Origin: Pleomorphomonas koreensis DSM 23070
Lineage (GTDB): Bacteria; Pseudomonadota; Alphaproteobacteria; Rhizobiales; Pleomorphomonadaceae
Assembly: GCF_000425185.1 (NCBI RefSeq)
Contig: NZ_AULH01000001.1
Span: forward strand, 248,001 to 312,000
Length of the DNA stretch: 64,000 nucleotides
Direction of reading: 5' to 3'
In this document: positions 56,448 to 64,000 of the stretch, in pieces
How positions within the stretch are numbered: position 1 is the first letter of the stretch
Layout: the number at the start of each line of letters is the position of its first letter
The notes under the pieces: generated by a model
Database searches by the model: none
What the model saw: only the letters and a program-made list of their open reading frames with translations
What the model was told of the DNA's origin: nothing
Program-made: the position numbers and the translations under genes

Positions 56448-58034
56448 ATGTCGTCCGCGCTTACCCGCCGTGACCTCCTGGCCATGCTGGCCGCCCTCGG
56501 GCTCGTCCCGAACCTCTCCGTGACCGAGGCTCTCGCCGTCGAGGCGTCGACCCGGCTCGGCAAGCCCAGACCCTTCTCCTTCAACAAGCTGATGACCGCC
56601 GCCAAGGAGCGCGCCGCCGCGCCTTACGTGCCGGAAGTGCCGCGTGCCTTCGAGGCGCTGGAGGCCATCGACTACGACCGTCACTGGCAGATCAAGTTCA
56701 AGGACGATCACACGGTACAGGCGGCCGGCGGCAAGGCGCCGCTGCGCTTCTTCCACCTCGGCCGCTACTTCAAGCTGCCGGTCGGCATCTACCTCGTCGA
56801 CGGCGACAAGGCGCAGGAAGTGCTCTACTCGCCGGACTATTTCGACATCCCCGAGGGCAATCCGGCGGCCGGCCTGCCCGGCGACATCGGCTTCGCCGGC
56901 TTCCGCGTCATGGACGAGACCGGCACGCGCGACTGGCTGGCCTTCCTCGGCGCCGCCTATTTCCGCTCGTCGGGCGCGCTCGACCAGTACGGCCTGTCGG
57001 CGCGGGCGCTGGCCATCGACGTCGCCATGCCGACGCCCGAGGAATTCCCGCGCTTCACCAACTTCTACTTCGGCCCCTCCAAGGATAGCCAGTTCGCCAT
57101 CTACGCCGACCTCGAGGGACCGCGCGTCTCCGGCGCCGTGCGCTGGGACGTCGGCCGCGACGAGGACCGCACGGTGGTGATGGACATGGCCGTGCGCTTC
57201 TATCCGCGCGAGGACATCGCCCGCTTCGGCGTGGCGGCGCTGACCTCGATGTTCTGGTACGACGAGACCAACCGCCAGCGGGCCCCCGACTGGCGGCCGG
57301 AGATCCACGATTCCGACGGCCTCTCCATCTGGAACGGCGCCGGCGAGCGCGTCTGGCGGCCGCTCAACAACCCGGCCAATGTCATGACGTCGACCTTCGT
57401 CGATAAGAATGTCCGGGGCTTCGGCCTCTGCCAGCGCGACCGCAATTTCGAGGACTACCAGGACGACGGCGTCTTCTACGACAAGCGCTCGACGGTGTGG
57501 GTGGAGCCGAAGGGCGAGTGGGGCGACGGCGCGGTGCAACTCGTCGAGATTCCCACCGACGATGAGATCCACGACAACATCGTCGCCTACTGGCTGCCGG
57601 CGGCGCCGGCCGTCAAGGGCGGCGAGATCGCCTTCGACTACCGCCTGACCTGGGGCGCCGACGAGCCGCATCCGGCGCCGGTCGGCCGCGTCTATTCGAC
57701 GCGCCTCGGCTTCGGCGGCGTGCCCGGCCAGGTGCGGCCGGCCGGCGTCGTCAAGTATGTGATCGACTTCGACGGCGGCGACCTCAAGGACTGCGACCAG
57801 ACGTCGGGCGTCGAGGCGGTGGTGTCGGCGTCCTCGGGCTCCATCTCCGGCGTCTACACGCTGCCGGTGGTCGGCACCACGCGCTGGCGCGCCGTGTTCG
57901 ACTTCAAGGCCGATGGCCCGCACCCGGTCGACATGCGCCTCTACCTCAGGGCCGGCGACAAGACGCTGACCGAGACCTGGCTCTACCAGCACCTGCCGAC
58001 CACCTTCACCTGGCCGCGGCCGGTCGCCAGCTGA
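56448..58034 (+). CDS. Periplasmic glucan biosynthesis protein, OpgG/OpgD (MdoG) family
   Basis: 528 residues. The N-terminus (LTRRDLLAMLAALGLVP, about 5-21) is a twin-arginine signal, as in OpgD, followed by the large beta-sandwich domain of the MdoG family with PFSFNKLMTAAK and FAGFRVMDETGT. A second immunoglobulin-like domain ends TWLYQHLP. OpgG and OpgD shape osmoregulated periplasmic glucans with the glucosyltransferase OpgH. No opgH lies next to it. The Tat signal favours the OpgD branch, but I keep the family-level call. Confidence 0.9.
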   Translation: MSSALTRRDLLAMLAALGLVPNLSVTEALAVEASTRLGKPRPFSFNKLMTAAKERAAAPYVPEVPRAFEALEAIDYDRHWQIKFKDDHTVQAAGGKAPLRFFHLGRYFKLPVGIYLVDGDKAQEVLYSPDYFDIPEGNPAAGLPGDIGFAGFRVMDETGTRDWLAFLGAAYFRSSGALDQYGLSARALAIDVAMPTPEEFPRFTNFYFGPSKDSQFAIYADLEGPRVSGAVRWDVGRDEDRTVVMDMAVRFYPREDIARFGVAALTSMFWYDETNRQRAPDWRPEIHDSDGLSIWNGAGERVWRPLNNPANVMTSTFVDKNVRGFGLCQRDRNFEDYQDDGVFYDKRSTVWVEPKGEWGDGAVQLVEIPTDDEIHDNIVAYWLPAAPAVKGGEIAFDYRLTWGADEPHPAPVGRVYSTRLGFGGVPGQVRPAGVVKYVIDFDGGDLKDCDQTSGVEAVVSASSGSISGVYTLPVVGTTRWRAVFDFKADGPHPVDMRLYLRAGDKTLTETWLYQHLPTTFTWPRPVAS

Positions 58035-58076
58035 TGATGACGGGGGGCGGGGAGGGCACGTCCCGTCCCGTTTCCC

Positions 58077-58814
58077 TCAGTAGTCCACCCGCATCAGGCA
58101 GAGGCCGTGCGGCGGCGCCACCGGCGCGCAGGCCGTGCGGTCGGCGGCGTCGAGCGACGCCTTGACGTCGGCCGCCGTCCAGTGGCCGTCGCCGACCTTC
58201 TTCAGCGCCCCGACCATCGACCGCACCTGATTGTGCAGGAAGGAGCGGGCCGAGACGTCGAAATGGATCTCGTCGCCGTCGGCGGTCACGTCGAGCCGGT
58301 CGAGCGTCTTCACCGGGCTTTTCGCCTGGCAGTCCGACGAGCGGAAGGTGGTGAAATCGTGCCGGCCGATCAGCACGCTTGCCGCCTCGGCCATGCGCGC
58401 CACGTCGAGCGGCCCCTTGGCGTGCCAGATGAGATGCCGCTCCAGCGTCGGCGGCGCCCGCCGCGCCAGCACCCGATAGCGATAATGCCGCCGCACCGCC
58501 GAGAAACGGGCGTCGAACGTTTCCGGCACCTCCTCGGCGGCGACGATGGTGATGGCGTGCGGCCTCAGATGGACGTTGCCGGCGTCGCGGATGGTGTCGG
58601 TGCGCAGCGTTCTGCCGATGTCGAAATGACAGACCTGGCCGAGCGCGTGCACGCCGGCGTCGGTGCGGCCGGCGCCCTTGATGACCACGGCCTCGCCGGC
58701 GAAGGCGAGGATCGCCCTTTGCAGGTAGTCCTGCACGCCGGTCCCCTCGGCCTGCGACTGCCAGCCGGAAAAGCCGGTGCCGTCATATTCGATTAGGAGC
58801 CGGTAGCGGGGCAT
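58077..58814 (-). CDS. truA: tRNA pseudouridine(38-40) synthase
   Basis: 245 residues. The catalytic aspartate is in [16 protein letters not shown] near residue 52, and RARSFL-type residues near 180 ([15 protein letters not shown]) complete the TruA pattern. It modifies positions 38-40 of the tRNA anticodon arm. It starts five bases after the fmt stop and is the last gene of def-fmt-truA on the minus strand. Confidence 0.96.
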   Translation of the reverse strand: MPRYRLLIEYDGTGFSGWQSQAEGTGVQDYLQRAILAFAGEAVVIKGAGRTDAGVHALGQVCHFDIGRTLRTDTIRDAGNVHLRPHAITIVAAEEVPETFDARFSAVRRHYRYRVLARRAPPTLERHLIWHAKGPLDVARMAEAASVLIGRHDFTTFRSSDCQAKSPVKTLDRLDVTADGDEIHFDVSARSFLHNQVRSMVGALKKVGDGHWTAADVKASLDAADRTACAPVAPPHGLCLMRVDY

Positions 58815-58819
58815 GGCGG

Positions 58820-59752
58820 TCAGCCGAACCGGAGGCCGGGAGCGAGGCGGGCGCCGCGCGCGAAATCGGAAAACGCCATGGCCCTGGAGCCGGCCCGCTG
58901 CACGGTGACGAGGCGCACCGCACCGCTGCCGCAGGCGACAATGCCATCGGGCGTCAATAGCGTGCCCGGCAGGCCCGAACCCTCCGCCCGTTCGGTCCTG
59001 AGGAGCTTCACCCGCTCCTCGCCCTTGCCGAGGTCGGCGGCGAACCAGGCGCCGGGGAAGGGCGACAGGCCGCGCACGTGGTCGTGGACGGCGCTGCCGC
59101 CGGCCGTCCAGTTGACGCGCGTCTCCTCGTTGGTGATCTTCGACGCATAGGTGACGCCGTCCTCGGCCTGCGGCGTGAAGGCGAGCGTGCCGTCCTCGAT
59201 CTTGCCGAGCGCCTCGGCCATCAGCGCCGCGCCGAGCGGCGACAGCGCGTCGTGCAACTCGCCGGCCGTCATGTCCGGGCCGATGGCGAGCCGGGCGGTC
59301 AGCGCCACCGGGCCGGTGTCGAGCCCTTCCTCCATCTTCATCACCATGACGCCGGACTCCGGGTCGCCGGCCATCACGGCGCGGTTGATCGGCGCGGCGC
59401 CGCGCCAGCGCGGCAGCAGCGAGGCGTGGAGGTTGAGGCAGGCGACGCGCGGCGCGTCGAGCACCGGCTTCGGCAGGATCAGGCCGTAGGCGACGACCAC
59501 GGCGACGTCGGCGTCATGGCCGGCGAAGGCGGCCTGCGCTTCCTCGCTCCTGAGCGTCTTGGGCGTCAGCACGGGGATGCCGAGTTGATCGGCGCGGACG
59601 TGTACCGGCGAGCGACGAAGCTCCATGCCACGGCCGGCCGGCTTGGGCGCCCGCGTGTAGGCGGCGACCACCCGATGCCCGGCGCCGGCCACCGCGTCGA
59701 GCACCGGCACCGAGAAGTCCGGCGTTCCCATGAAGACGACCCTGAGCGGCAT
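58820..59752 (-). CDS. fmt: Methionyl-tRNA formyltransferase
   Basis: 310 residues. The N-terminus [16 protein letters not shown] and the formyl-folate site [19 protein letters not shown] near residue 108 are diagnostic. The C-terminal OB domain is intact. It formylates the initiator Met-tRNA. I chose the ATG at 59752; the longer in-frame start at 59812 adds only non-conserved residues. It lies 79 bases after def and overlaps no other gene. Confidence 0.96.
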   Translation of the reverse strand: MPLRVVFMGTPDFSVPVLDAVAGAGHRVVAAYTRAPKPAGRGMELRRSPVHVRADQLGIPVLTPKTLRSEEAQAAFAGHDADVAVVVAYGLILPKPVLDAPRVACLNLHASLLPRWRGAAPINRAVMAGDPESGVMVMKMEEGLDTGPVALTARLAIGPDMTAGELHDALSPLGAALMAEALGKIEDGTLAFTPQAEDGVTYASKITNEETRVNWTAGGSAVHDHVRGLSPFPGAWFAADLGKGEERVKLLRTERAEGSGLPGTLLTPDGIVACGSGAVRLVTVQRAGSRAMAFSDFARGARLAPGLRFG

Positions 59753-59831
59753 GGCGAGCCTCGCGAGCGGTTGTTCCGCCGGCGTTTCATACCATGCGGG
59801 CGGCGCCGTCAAGCGCCGGGCCGAAGGTGGC

Positions 59832-60350
59832 CTAGATCCGCGCCTTTTCCTTGGCCGCCTTGATGAACTTCTTGGTGACGCGCTCGCGCTTCAGCCTGGA
59901 GATGTGGTCGATGAACAGCACGCCGTCGAGGTGGTCGATCTCGTGCTGCAGGCAGGTGGCGAGCAGGCCGTCGGCCTCGATCTCCTCCGGCTCGCCGGCG
60001 AGGTTGGTGTAGCGGACGCGGACGCGAGCCGGCCGCTCGACCTCCTCGTAGAACTCGGGGATCGACAGGCAGCCTTCCTCGTAGACCGACATTTCCTCCG
60101 ATTTCCAGAGGATTTCCGGGTTGACGAAGACGCGCGGCTCGCGGGCGTCCTCGTCGTGCGATACGTCGATGGTGATCAGGCGGTTCATCTCGCCGACCTG
60201 CACGGCGGCGAGCCCGATGCCGGGCGCCGCATACATGGTTTCGAGCATGTCCGCCGCGAGCTTGCGCACGCCGTCGTCGACGCGGGCGACCGGCGCCGAG
60301 GCGAGGCGGAGCTGCGGGGCGGGAAGGATGACAAGGGGACGTGTTGACAT
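59832..60350 (-). CDS. def: Peptide deformylase
   Basis: 172 residues. The three peptide deformylase motifs are complete: [10 protein letters not shown] near residue 46, EGCLSIPE near 93 with the metal-binding cysteine, and [12 protein letters not shown] near 135 with both metal histidines. It removes the formyl group put on by Fmt, and the two genes are adjacent, as is normal. It heads the minus-strand def-fmt-truA operon. The promoter lies in the short gap before the oppositely oriented reductase gene. Confidence 0.97.
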   Translation of the reverse strand: MSTRPLVILPAPQLRLASAPVARVDDGVRKLAADMLETMYAAPGIGLAAVQVGEMNRLITIDVSHDEDAREPRVFVNPEILWKSEEMSVYEEGCLSIPEFYEEVERPARVRVRYTNLAGEPEEIEADGLLATCLQHEIDHLDGVLFIDHISRLKRERVTKKFIKAAKEKARI

Positions 60351-60473
60351 GGAAATTCAGATACGCACGGCAGGTATTTCCGTCAATAGCGAGGAAAGGC
60401 GACCCCGCCGACGGCTTGCCTTCCGCTCCCCGGCCTTGGCAAGGTGGCGCCGGACTTCATCAGGGGAATAGTC

Positions 60474-61415
60474 ATGAGCATTCTCGTCGCCGTCCGGGGC
60501 TGGAAGCCCGATCACTGGATCCATGCGCTCAGGGCGGCCGCGCCGGAGCGCACCGTGGTGCTGCCGGGCGACGCCTTCGATCCGGCATCCGTCCGCTACG
60601 CGCTGGTCTGGAAGCCGGAGCCCGGCTACCTCAGGACCTTGCCGAAGCTGGAGGTGATCTTCTCGCTCGGCGCCGGCGTCGACCACCTCACCAGCGATCC
60701 CCAGCTGCCGGACCTGCCCGTCGTCCGCATCGTCGATCCCGACCTGACCGGCCGCATGACCGAGTGGGTGGTGATGAACGTGCTGCTGCATCACCGCCAG
60801 CACACCCATTACGCGGCGGCGCAGGCGGCCGGAAGCTGGCAGCCGCGCCGGCAATGGGCGGCGGGCGCCGTCCGCGTCGGCATCATGGGCCTCGGCGAAC
60901 TCGGGACCGACGCGGCACGGGCACTGATGGCGCTCGGCTTCGAGGTCGCCGGCTGGAGCCGCACGGAGAAGCGGCTCGACGGCGTCGCCGGCTTCCATGG
61001 CCCGGACGGCCTCGCCCCCTTCCTCGCCCGCACCGACATCCTCGTCTCGCTGCTGCCGCTGACGGCGGCGACGGAGAACCTGATCGACCGCGCCGTCATC
61101 GACGGCCTCGCCAAGGACGGGCCGCTCGGCGGGCCGGTGATCCTCAACGCCGGCCGCGGCCGTTCGCTGGTGGAGGCCGATCTCCTCGCGGCGCTGGAAG
61201 ACGGCCGGCTGAAGGGCGCCAGCCTCGACGTCTTCGCGACTGAACCCTTGCCGCCGGACAGCCCGCTCTGGCGGGCGCCCAACCTCTACATCACCCCGCA
61301 CGTTGCCGCCGAGAGCGACCCGGAGGCGCTCAGCCGCTACGTCATCGGCGAGATCGCCGCCCACGAGGCCGGCCGGCCGCTCGGTCATCTCGTCGATCGG
61401 GACAAAGGTTACTGA
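60474..61415 (+). CDS. 2-hydroxyacid dehydrogenase, glyoxylate/hydroxypyruvate reductase A type
   Basis: 313 residues. The NAD(P) fold reads GIMGLGELGTDAARALMALGF near residue 140, with SRTEK after the second strand favouring NADPH. Catalytic Arg, Glu and His appear in NAGRGRSLVEADL, DVFATEPLP and ITPHVAAES. The short N-domain fits GhrA. It would reduce glyoxylate or hydroxypyruvate. The start at 60474 has AGGGGA. It stands alone, divergent from def. Confidence 0.88.
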   Translation: MSILVAVRGWKPDHWIHALRAAAPERTVVLPGDAFDPASVRYALVWKPEPGYLRTLPKLEVIFSLGAGVDHLTSDPQLPDLPVVRIVDPDLTGRMTEWVVMNVLLHHRQHTHYAAAQAAGSWQPRRQWAAGAVRVGIMGLGELGTDAARALMALGFEVAGWSRTEKRLDGVAGFHGPDGLAPFLARTDILVSLLPLTAATENLIDRAVIDGLAKDGPLGGPVILNAGRGRSLVEADLLAALEDGRLKGASLDVFATEPLPPDSPLWRAPNLYITPHVAAESDPEALSRYVIGEIAAHEAGRPLGHLVDRDKGY

Positions 61416-61686
61416 GGCGGCGGCAAAAGCCGTCAGGCAGCGAAAAAGGCAACGTATGTCATGGCCTCGCTGAATTGACGGCGCCCACAACAAACTGTCA
61501 TATAACTCGGGTAACGAAGAACGCGGAGACGGCGAACCTTTCCCGGACCGCTCATGGCGGCGCGGAACGACTCGGCGTCCGAACTGCGCTGGTCCGTTCG
61601 CCTTCCTTTTCGGAGGCCGAGACCGGACGTTGCCGAAGAGTGGGAAATCCGGGTGCCGGGCATGTCCGGCCAACAGGGGAACCGTC

Positions 61687-62790
61687 ATGTCATTCAAGCT
61701 GCTTCTCGCGTCGTCCATCGCCGCGCCGGCCGTGCTGTGCCTGTCCGCGCCGGCCTTTGCCGCCTCGCTCGACGAACTGGTCGCCGCCGCCAAGGCGGAA
61801 GGCAAGCTGACCGTCATCGCCCTGCCGCATGACTGGTGCGGCTACGGCGCCGTCATCGACGGCTTCAAGGCCAAGTACGGTCTCGAGATCAACGAACTCA
61901 ATCCGGACGCCGGCTCGGGCGACGAGATCGAGGCGATCAAGGCCAACAAGGGCAACACCGGCGACCAGGCGCCCGACGTCATCGACGTCGGCCTCTCGTT
62001 CGGCCCGTCGGCCAAGGCCGATGGCCTCTTGCAGCCCTACAAGGTGTCGACCTGGGATTCGATCCCCGACAGCGCCAAGGACGCCGAAGGCTACTGGTAC
62101 GGCGACTACTATGGCGTCATGGCGCTCGGCATCAACAAGGATCTCATCAAGGACAGCCCGGCCGACTGGGCCGACCTCCAGAAGCCGGAGCTTGCCAACG
62201 CCGTGGCGCTGGCCGGCGATCCGCGCGCCTCGGCGCAGGCCATCGCCACCGTCTTCGCGGCCGGCCTGTCGGCGGCCGGCGGCGACGTCGGCAAGGCCGG
62301 CGAGGCCGGTCTCGCCTTCTTCAAGGATGTGGTCGCCAAGGGCAACTTCGTGCCGGTGATCGGCAAGTCGGCGTCGCTGGCCCAGGGCACCACGCCGATC
62401 CTCGCCGCCTGGGACTACAACCTCCTGTCCTGGCGCGACACGCTGGCCGGCAACCCGCCTGTTGACGTGGTGGTGCCGAAGACCGGCGTCGTCGCCGGCG
62501 TCTACATCCAGGCGATCTCCGCCTACGCGCCGCATCCGAATGCCGCCAAGCTGTGGATGGAATATCTCTACTCGGACGAGGGCCAGCTCGGCTGGCTGAA
62601 GGGCTACTGCCATCCGATCCGCTTCAACGACCTCGCCAAGAACGGCAAGATCCCGCAGGAGATGCTCGACAAGCTGCCGCCGGCCGACGCCTATGCCGGC
62701 GCCATCTTCCCGACGCTCGACGAGCAGGCCGCCTACAAGGAAACCATCACCAAGAACTGGGACAGCGTCGTCGGCGCCGACGTCAAGTAA
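61687..62790 (+). CDS. ABC transporter periplasmic binding protein (spermidine/putrescine-iron class)
   Basis: 367 residues with a signal peptide ending at AFA (residue 25). The mature chain has the type 2 binding-protein pattern: SLDELVAAAKAEGKLTVIALPHDW at its start, PDVIDVGLSFG and LAAWDYNLLSW by position. These resemble putative polyamine, 2-aminoethylphosphonate or ferric-ion binding proteins. The ATG at 61687 follows GGGGA. Two permease genes follow. The ligand cannot be told from sequence alone; an ATPase gene should lie past the window edge. Confidence 0.88.
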   Translation: MSFKLLLASSIAAPAVLCLSAPAFAASLDELVAAAKAEGKLTVIALPHDWCGYGAVIDGFKAKYGLEINELNPDAGSGDEIEAIKANKGNTGDQAPDVIDVGLSFGPSAKADGLLQPYKVSTWDSIPDSAKDAEGYWYGDYYGVMALGINKDLIKDSPADWADLQKPELANAVALAGDPRASAQAIATVFAAGLSAAGGDVGKAGEAGLAFFKDVVAKGNFVPVIGKSASLAQGTTPILAAWDYNLLSWRDTLAGNPPVDVVVPKTGVVAGVYIQAISAYAPHPNAAKLWMEYLYSDEGQLGWLKGYCHPIRFNDLAKNGKIPQEMLDKLPPADAYAGAIFPTLDEQAAYKETITKNWDSVVGADVK

Positions 62791-62797
62791 CAGCTCG

Positions 62798-62815
62798 AGC
62801 GGCCGCCCGGCCGCT
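62798..62815 (+). terminator. Small hairpin between binding protein and permease genes
   Basis: AGCGGCC and GGCCGCT enclose GCCC just after the binding-protein stop. Such stems often lower permease expression relative to the binding protein. There is no T-run. Confidence 0.35.
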
Positions 62816-62891
62816 TCCCCGACATGCGCGGCACCGTCCTCCGGAAATCCGGCGGGCGGCGCCGTGCCGATCCGCCGCCCCGGATAACAGC

Positions 62892-63773
62892 ATGGCCGTT
62901 TCCGCTTCGCCTGCCCGTCCTCCCCGCCTGCGCGTGCCCTGGGCCGTGGTCGGGGTCGCGCCTTTCATGGCCTTTGCCGTGCTGTTCCTGATCCTGCCGA
63001 CACTGTTCCTGGTGGTCGGCGCCTTCCAGGACAAGGCCGGCAGTTTCACGCTTGCCAATCTCGGCAGCCTGTGGACGCCGACCATTCTCGCCTCCTACTG
63101 GATCTCCATCAAGATATCGGTCGCCTCAGCGGTGCTCGGCGCGGCGATCGGCGCCTTCATCGCCTACGCGGCGGTGTCGGGCGGCCTGCCGCACTGGATC
63201 CGGCCGACGGTGATGACCTTCTCCGGCGTCGCCTCGCAGTTCGCCGGCGTGCCGCTGGCCTTCGCCTTCCTGGCGACGCTCGGCCGGCAGGGCCTCGTCA
63301 CGCTGTTCCTCACCTGGATCTTCGGCGTCAACATCTACGCCCACGGCTTCAACCTCCTGTCCTTCTGGGGACTGACGATCACCTATCTCTATTTCCAGAT
63401 TCCGCTGATGGTGCTGATCGTCACGCCGGCCATCGAGGGGCTTCGCAAGGAATGGCGCGAGGCGGCGACCATCCTCGGCGCCTCCACCTGGCAATACTGG
63501 CGCCACATCGCCGGTCCCGTGCTGATGCCGTCCTTCCTCGGCGCGACGCTGCTGCTGTTCGCCAACGCCTTCGGCGCCATCGCCACCGCCTACGCGCTGA
63601 CCGGCTCGTCGCTCAACATCGTCACCATCCTGCTCTACGCGCAGATCCGCGGCGACGTGCTGCACGACCAGAACCTCGGCTATGCCATCGCCTTCGGCAT
63701 GATCGTCATCACCGGCCTGTCCAACCTCTGCTACATCCTCCTGCGGGTGCGCAGCGAAAGATGGCTCAAATGA
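62892..63773 (+). CDS. ABC transporter permease, first subunit
   Basis: 293 residues with six predicted membrane segments (the first at about 18-42). The EAA loop that docks to the ATPase is EWREAATILGASTWQYWRHIAGP near residues 193-215. This belongs to the PotB/ThiP-like binding-protein-dependent permeases. The start is an ATG at 62892; the stop overlaps the next permease start by four bases, so the two are coupled and form a heterodimer. Confidence 0.9.
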   Translation: MAVSASPARPPRLRVPWAVVGVAPFMAFAVLFLILPTLFLVVGAFQDKAGSFTLANLGSLWTPTILASYWISIKISVASAVLGAAIGAFIAYAAVSGGLPHWIRPTVMTFSGVASQFAGVPLAFAFLATLGRQGLVTLFLTWIFGVNIYAHGFNLLSFWGLTITYLYFQIPLMVLIVTPAIEGLRKEWREAATILGASTWQYWRHIAGPVLMPSFLGATLLLFANAFGAIATAYALTGSSLNIVTILLYAQIRGDVLHDQNLGYAIAFGMIVITGLSNLCYILLRVRSERWLK

Positions 63774-64000
63774 AGACCAACCGTCTCGGGCACTGGCTCG
63801 CCATCTTCTTCGGCACGCTGTATTTCCTGCTGCCGCTCGTCGCCACCTTCGAGTTCTCGCTGAGGAAGCTCAGGGGCGTCTACAGCTTCGAGGCCTACCG
63901 GGTGGTGCTGGCCGACCCGCAGTTCCAGTCGTCCTTCGTCTATTCGGTGGTGCTCGCGGTGATCACCATCGTCTTCGGCATGGCGATCATCGTGCCGATG
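63770..64000 (+). CDS. ABC transporter permease, second subunit (cut by window edge)
   Basis: The first 77 codons are present. They begin MKTNRLGHWLAIFFGTLYFLLPLVATFEFSL, a first membrane segment, and enter a second near the edge (VVLAVITIVFGMAIIVPM). The size and position fit a PotC-type partner of the preceding permease. The gene runs off the 3' end of the window, so nothing can be said about its end or the expected ATPase gene. Confidence 0.85.
   Translation, partial: MKTNRLGHWLAIFFGTLYFLLPLVATFEFSLRKLRGVYSFEAYRVVLADPQFQSSFVYSVVLAVITIVFGMAIIVPM

Overview
The window is high-GC DNA (clearly above 65% in coding parts) from an alphaproteobacterium. The housekeeping blocks rpmH-rnpA-yidC-yihA-argB, dapD-dapE and def-fmt-truA, plus a short palindromic repeat that I remember as common in Hyphomicrobiales (Rhizobiales), point to that order. 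A relative of Pleomorphomonas is my guess, not a proof.

Region A (about 0.9-20.7 kb) reads as one large tetritol/erythrulose catabolic locus. It has an EltD-like erythritol/L-threitol dehydrogenase, two separate DhaK-DhaL kinase pairs, a transaldolase, a sugar ABC transporter with a DUF2291 protein, a chemoreceptor, a xylitol-dehydrogenase-like enzyme, an EryH/LerI-type isomerase (triosephosphate isomerase fold), a transketolase, a DeoR regulator and an EryI/DerI-type isomerase (RpiB fold). Together they can carry a four-carbon polyol to erythrulose, erythrulose phosphate, D-erythrose 4-phosphate and the pentose phosphate pathway without an EryA-type kinase. The 3' ends of the isomerase and deoR genes carry a recent tandem duplication.

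Region B (21.2-25.3 kb) is a three-gene operon for an NAD(P)H-linked [FeFe] hydrogenase: a NuoE-like, a NuoF-like and a catalytic subunit with all H-cluster motifs. No maturase genes are in the window.

Region C (25.4-27.3 kb) holds a decayed type I-C CRISPR-Cas locus (four degenerate repeats with three 35-nt spacers, joined to a 5' fragment of cas3) and an AraC-family gene with a damaged 5' end.

Region D (27.4-39.4 kb) is a sugar PTS and amino-sugar region: an orphan fructose-type EIIB, glmS, mannitol EIICBA and mannitol-1-phosphate dehydrogenase, an EIIA-HPr-EI fusion that makes the phosphorelay self-sufficient, an AraC and a ROK regulator, and nagB.

Region E (39.4-61.4 kb) is mostly core genome: a sensor kinase, ribosomal protein L34, RNase P protein, YidC, YihA, ArgB, a HAD phosphatase, a DbpA-like helicase, a patatin, DapD, DapE, GlgB, a RecD2-type helicase, a periplasmic glucan protein, TruA, Fmt, Def and a GhrA-like reductase. 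Region F (61.7 kb to the end) starts an ABC importer operon of the spermidine/putrescine-iron class, cut by the window edge. I saw no tRNA, rRNA, insertion sequence or prophage.
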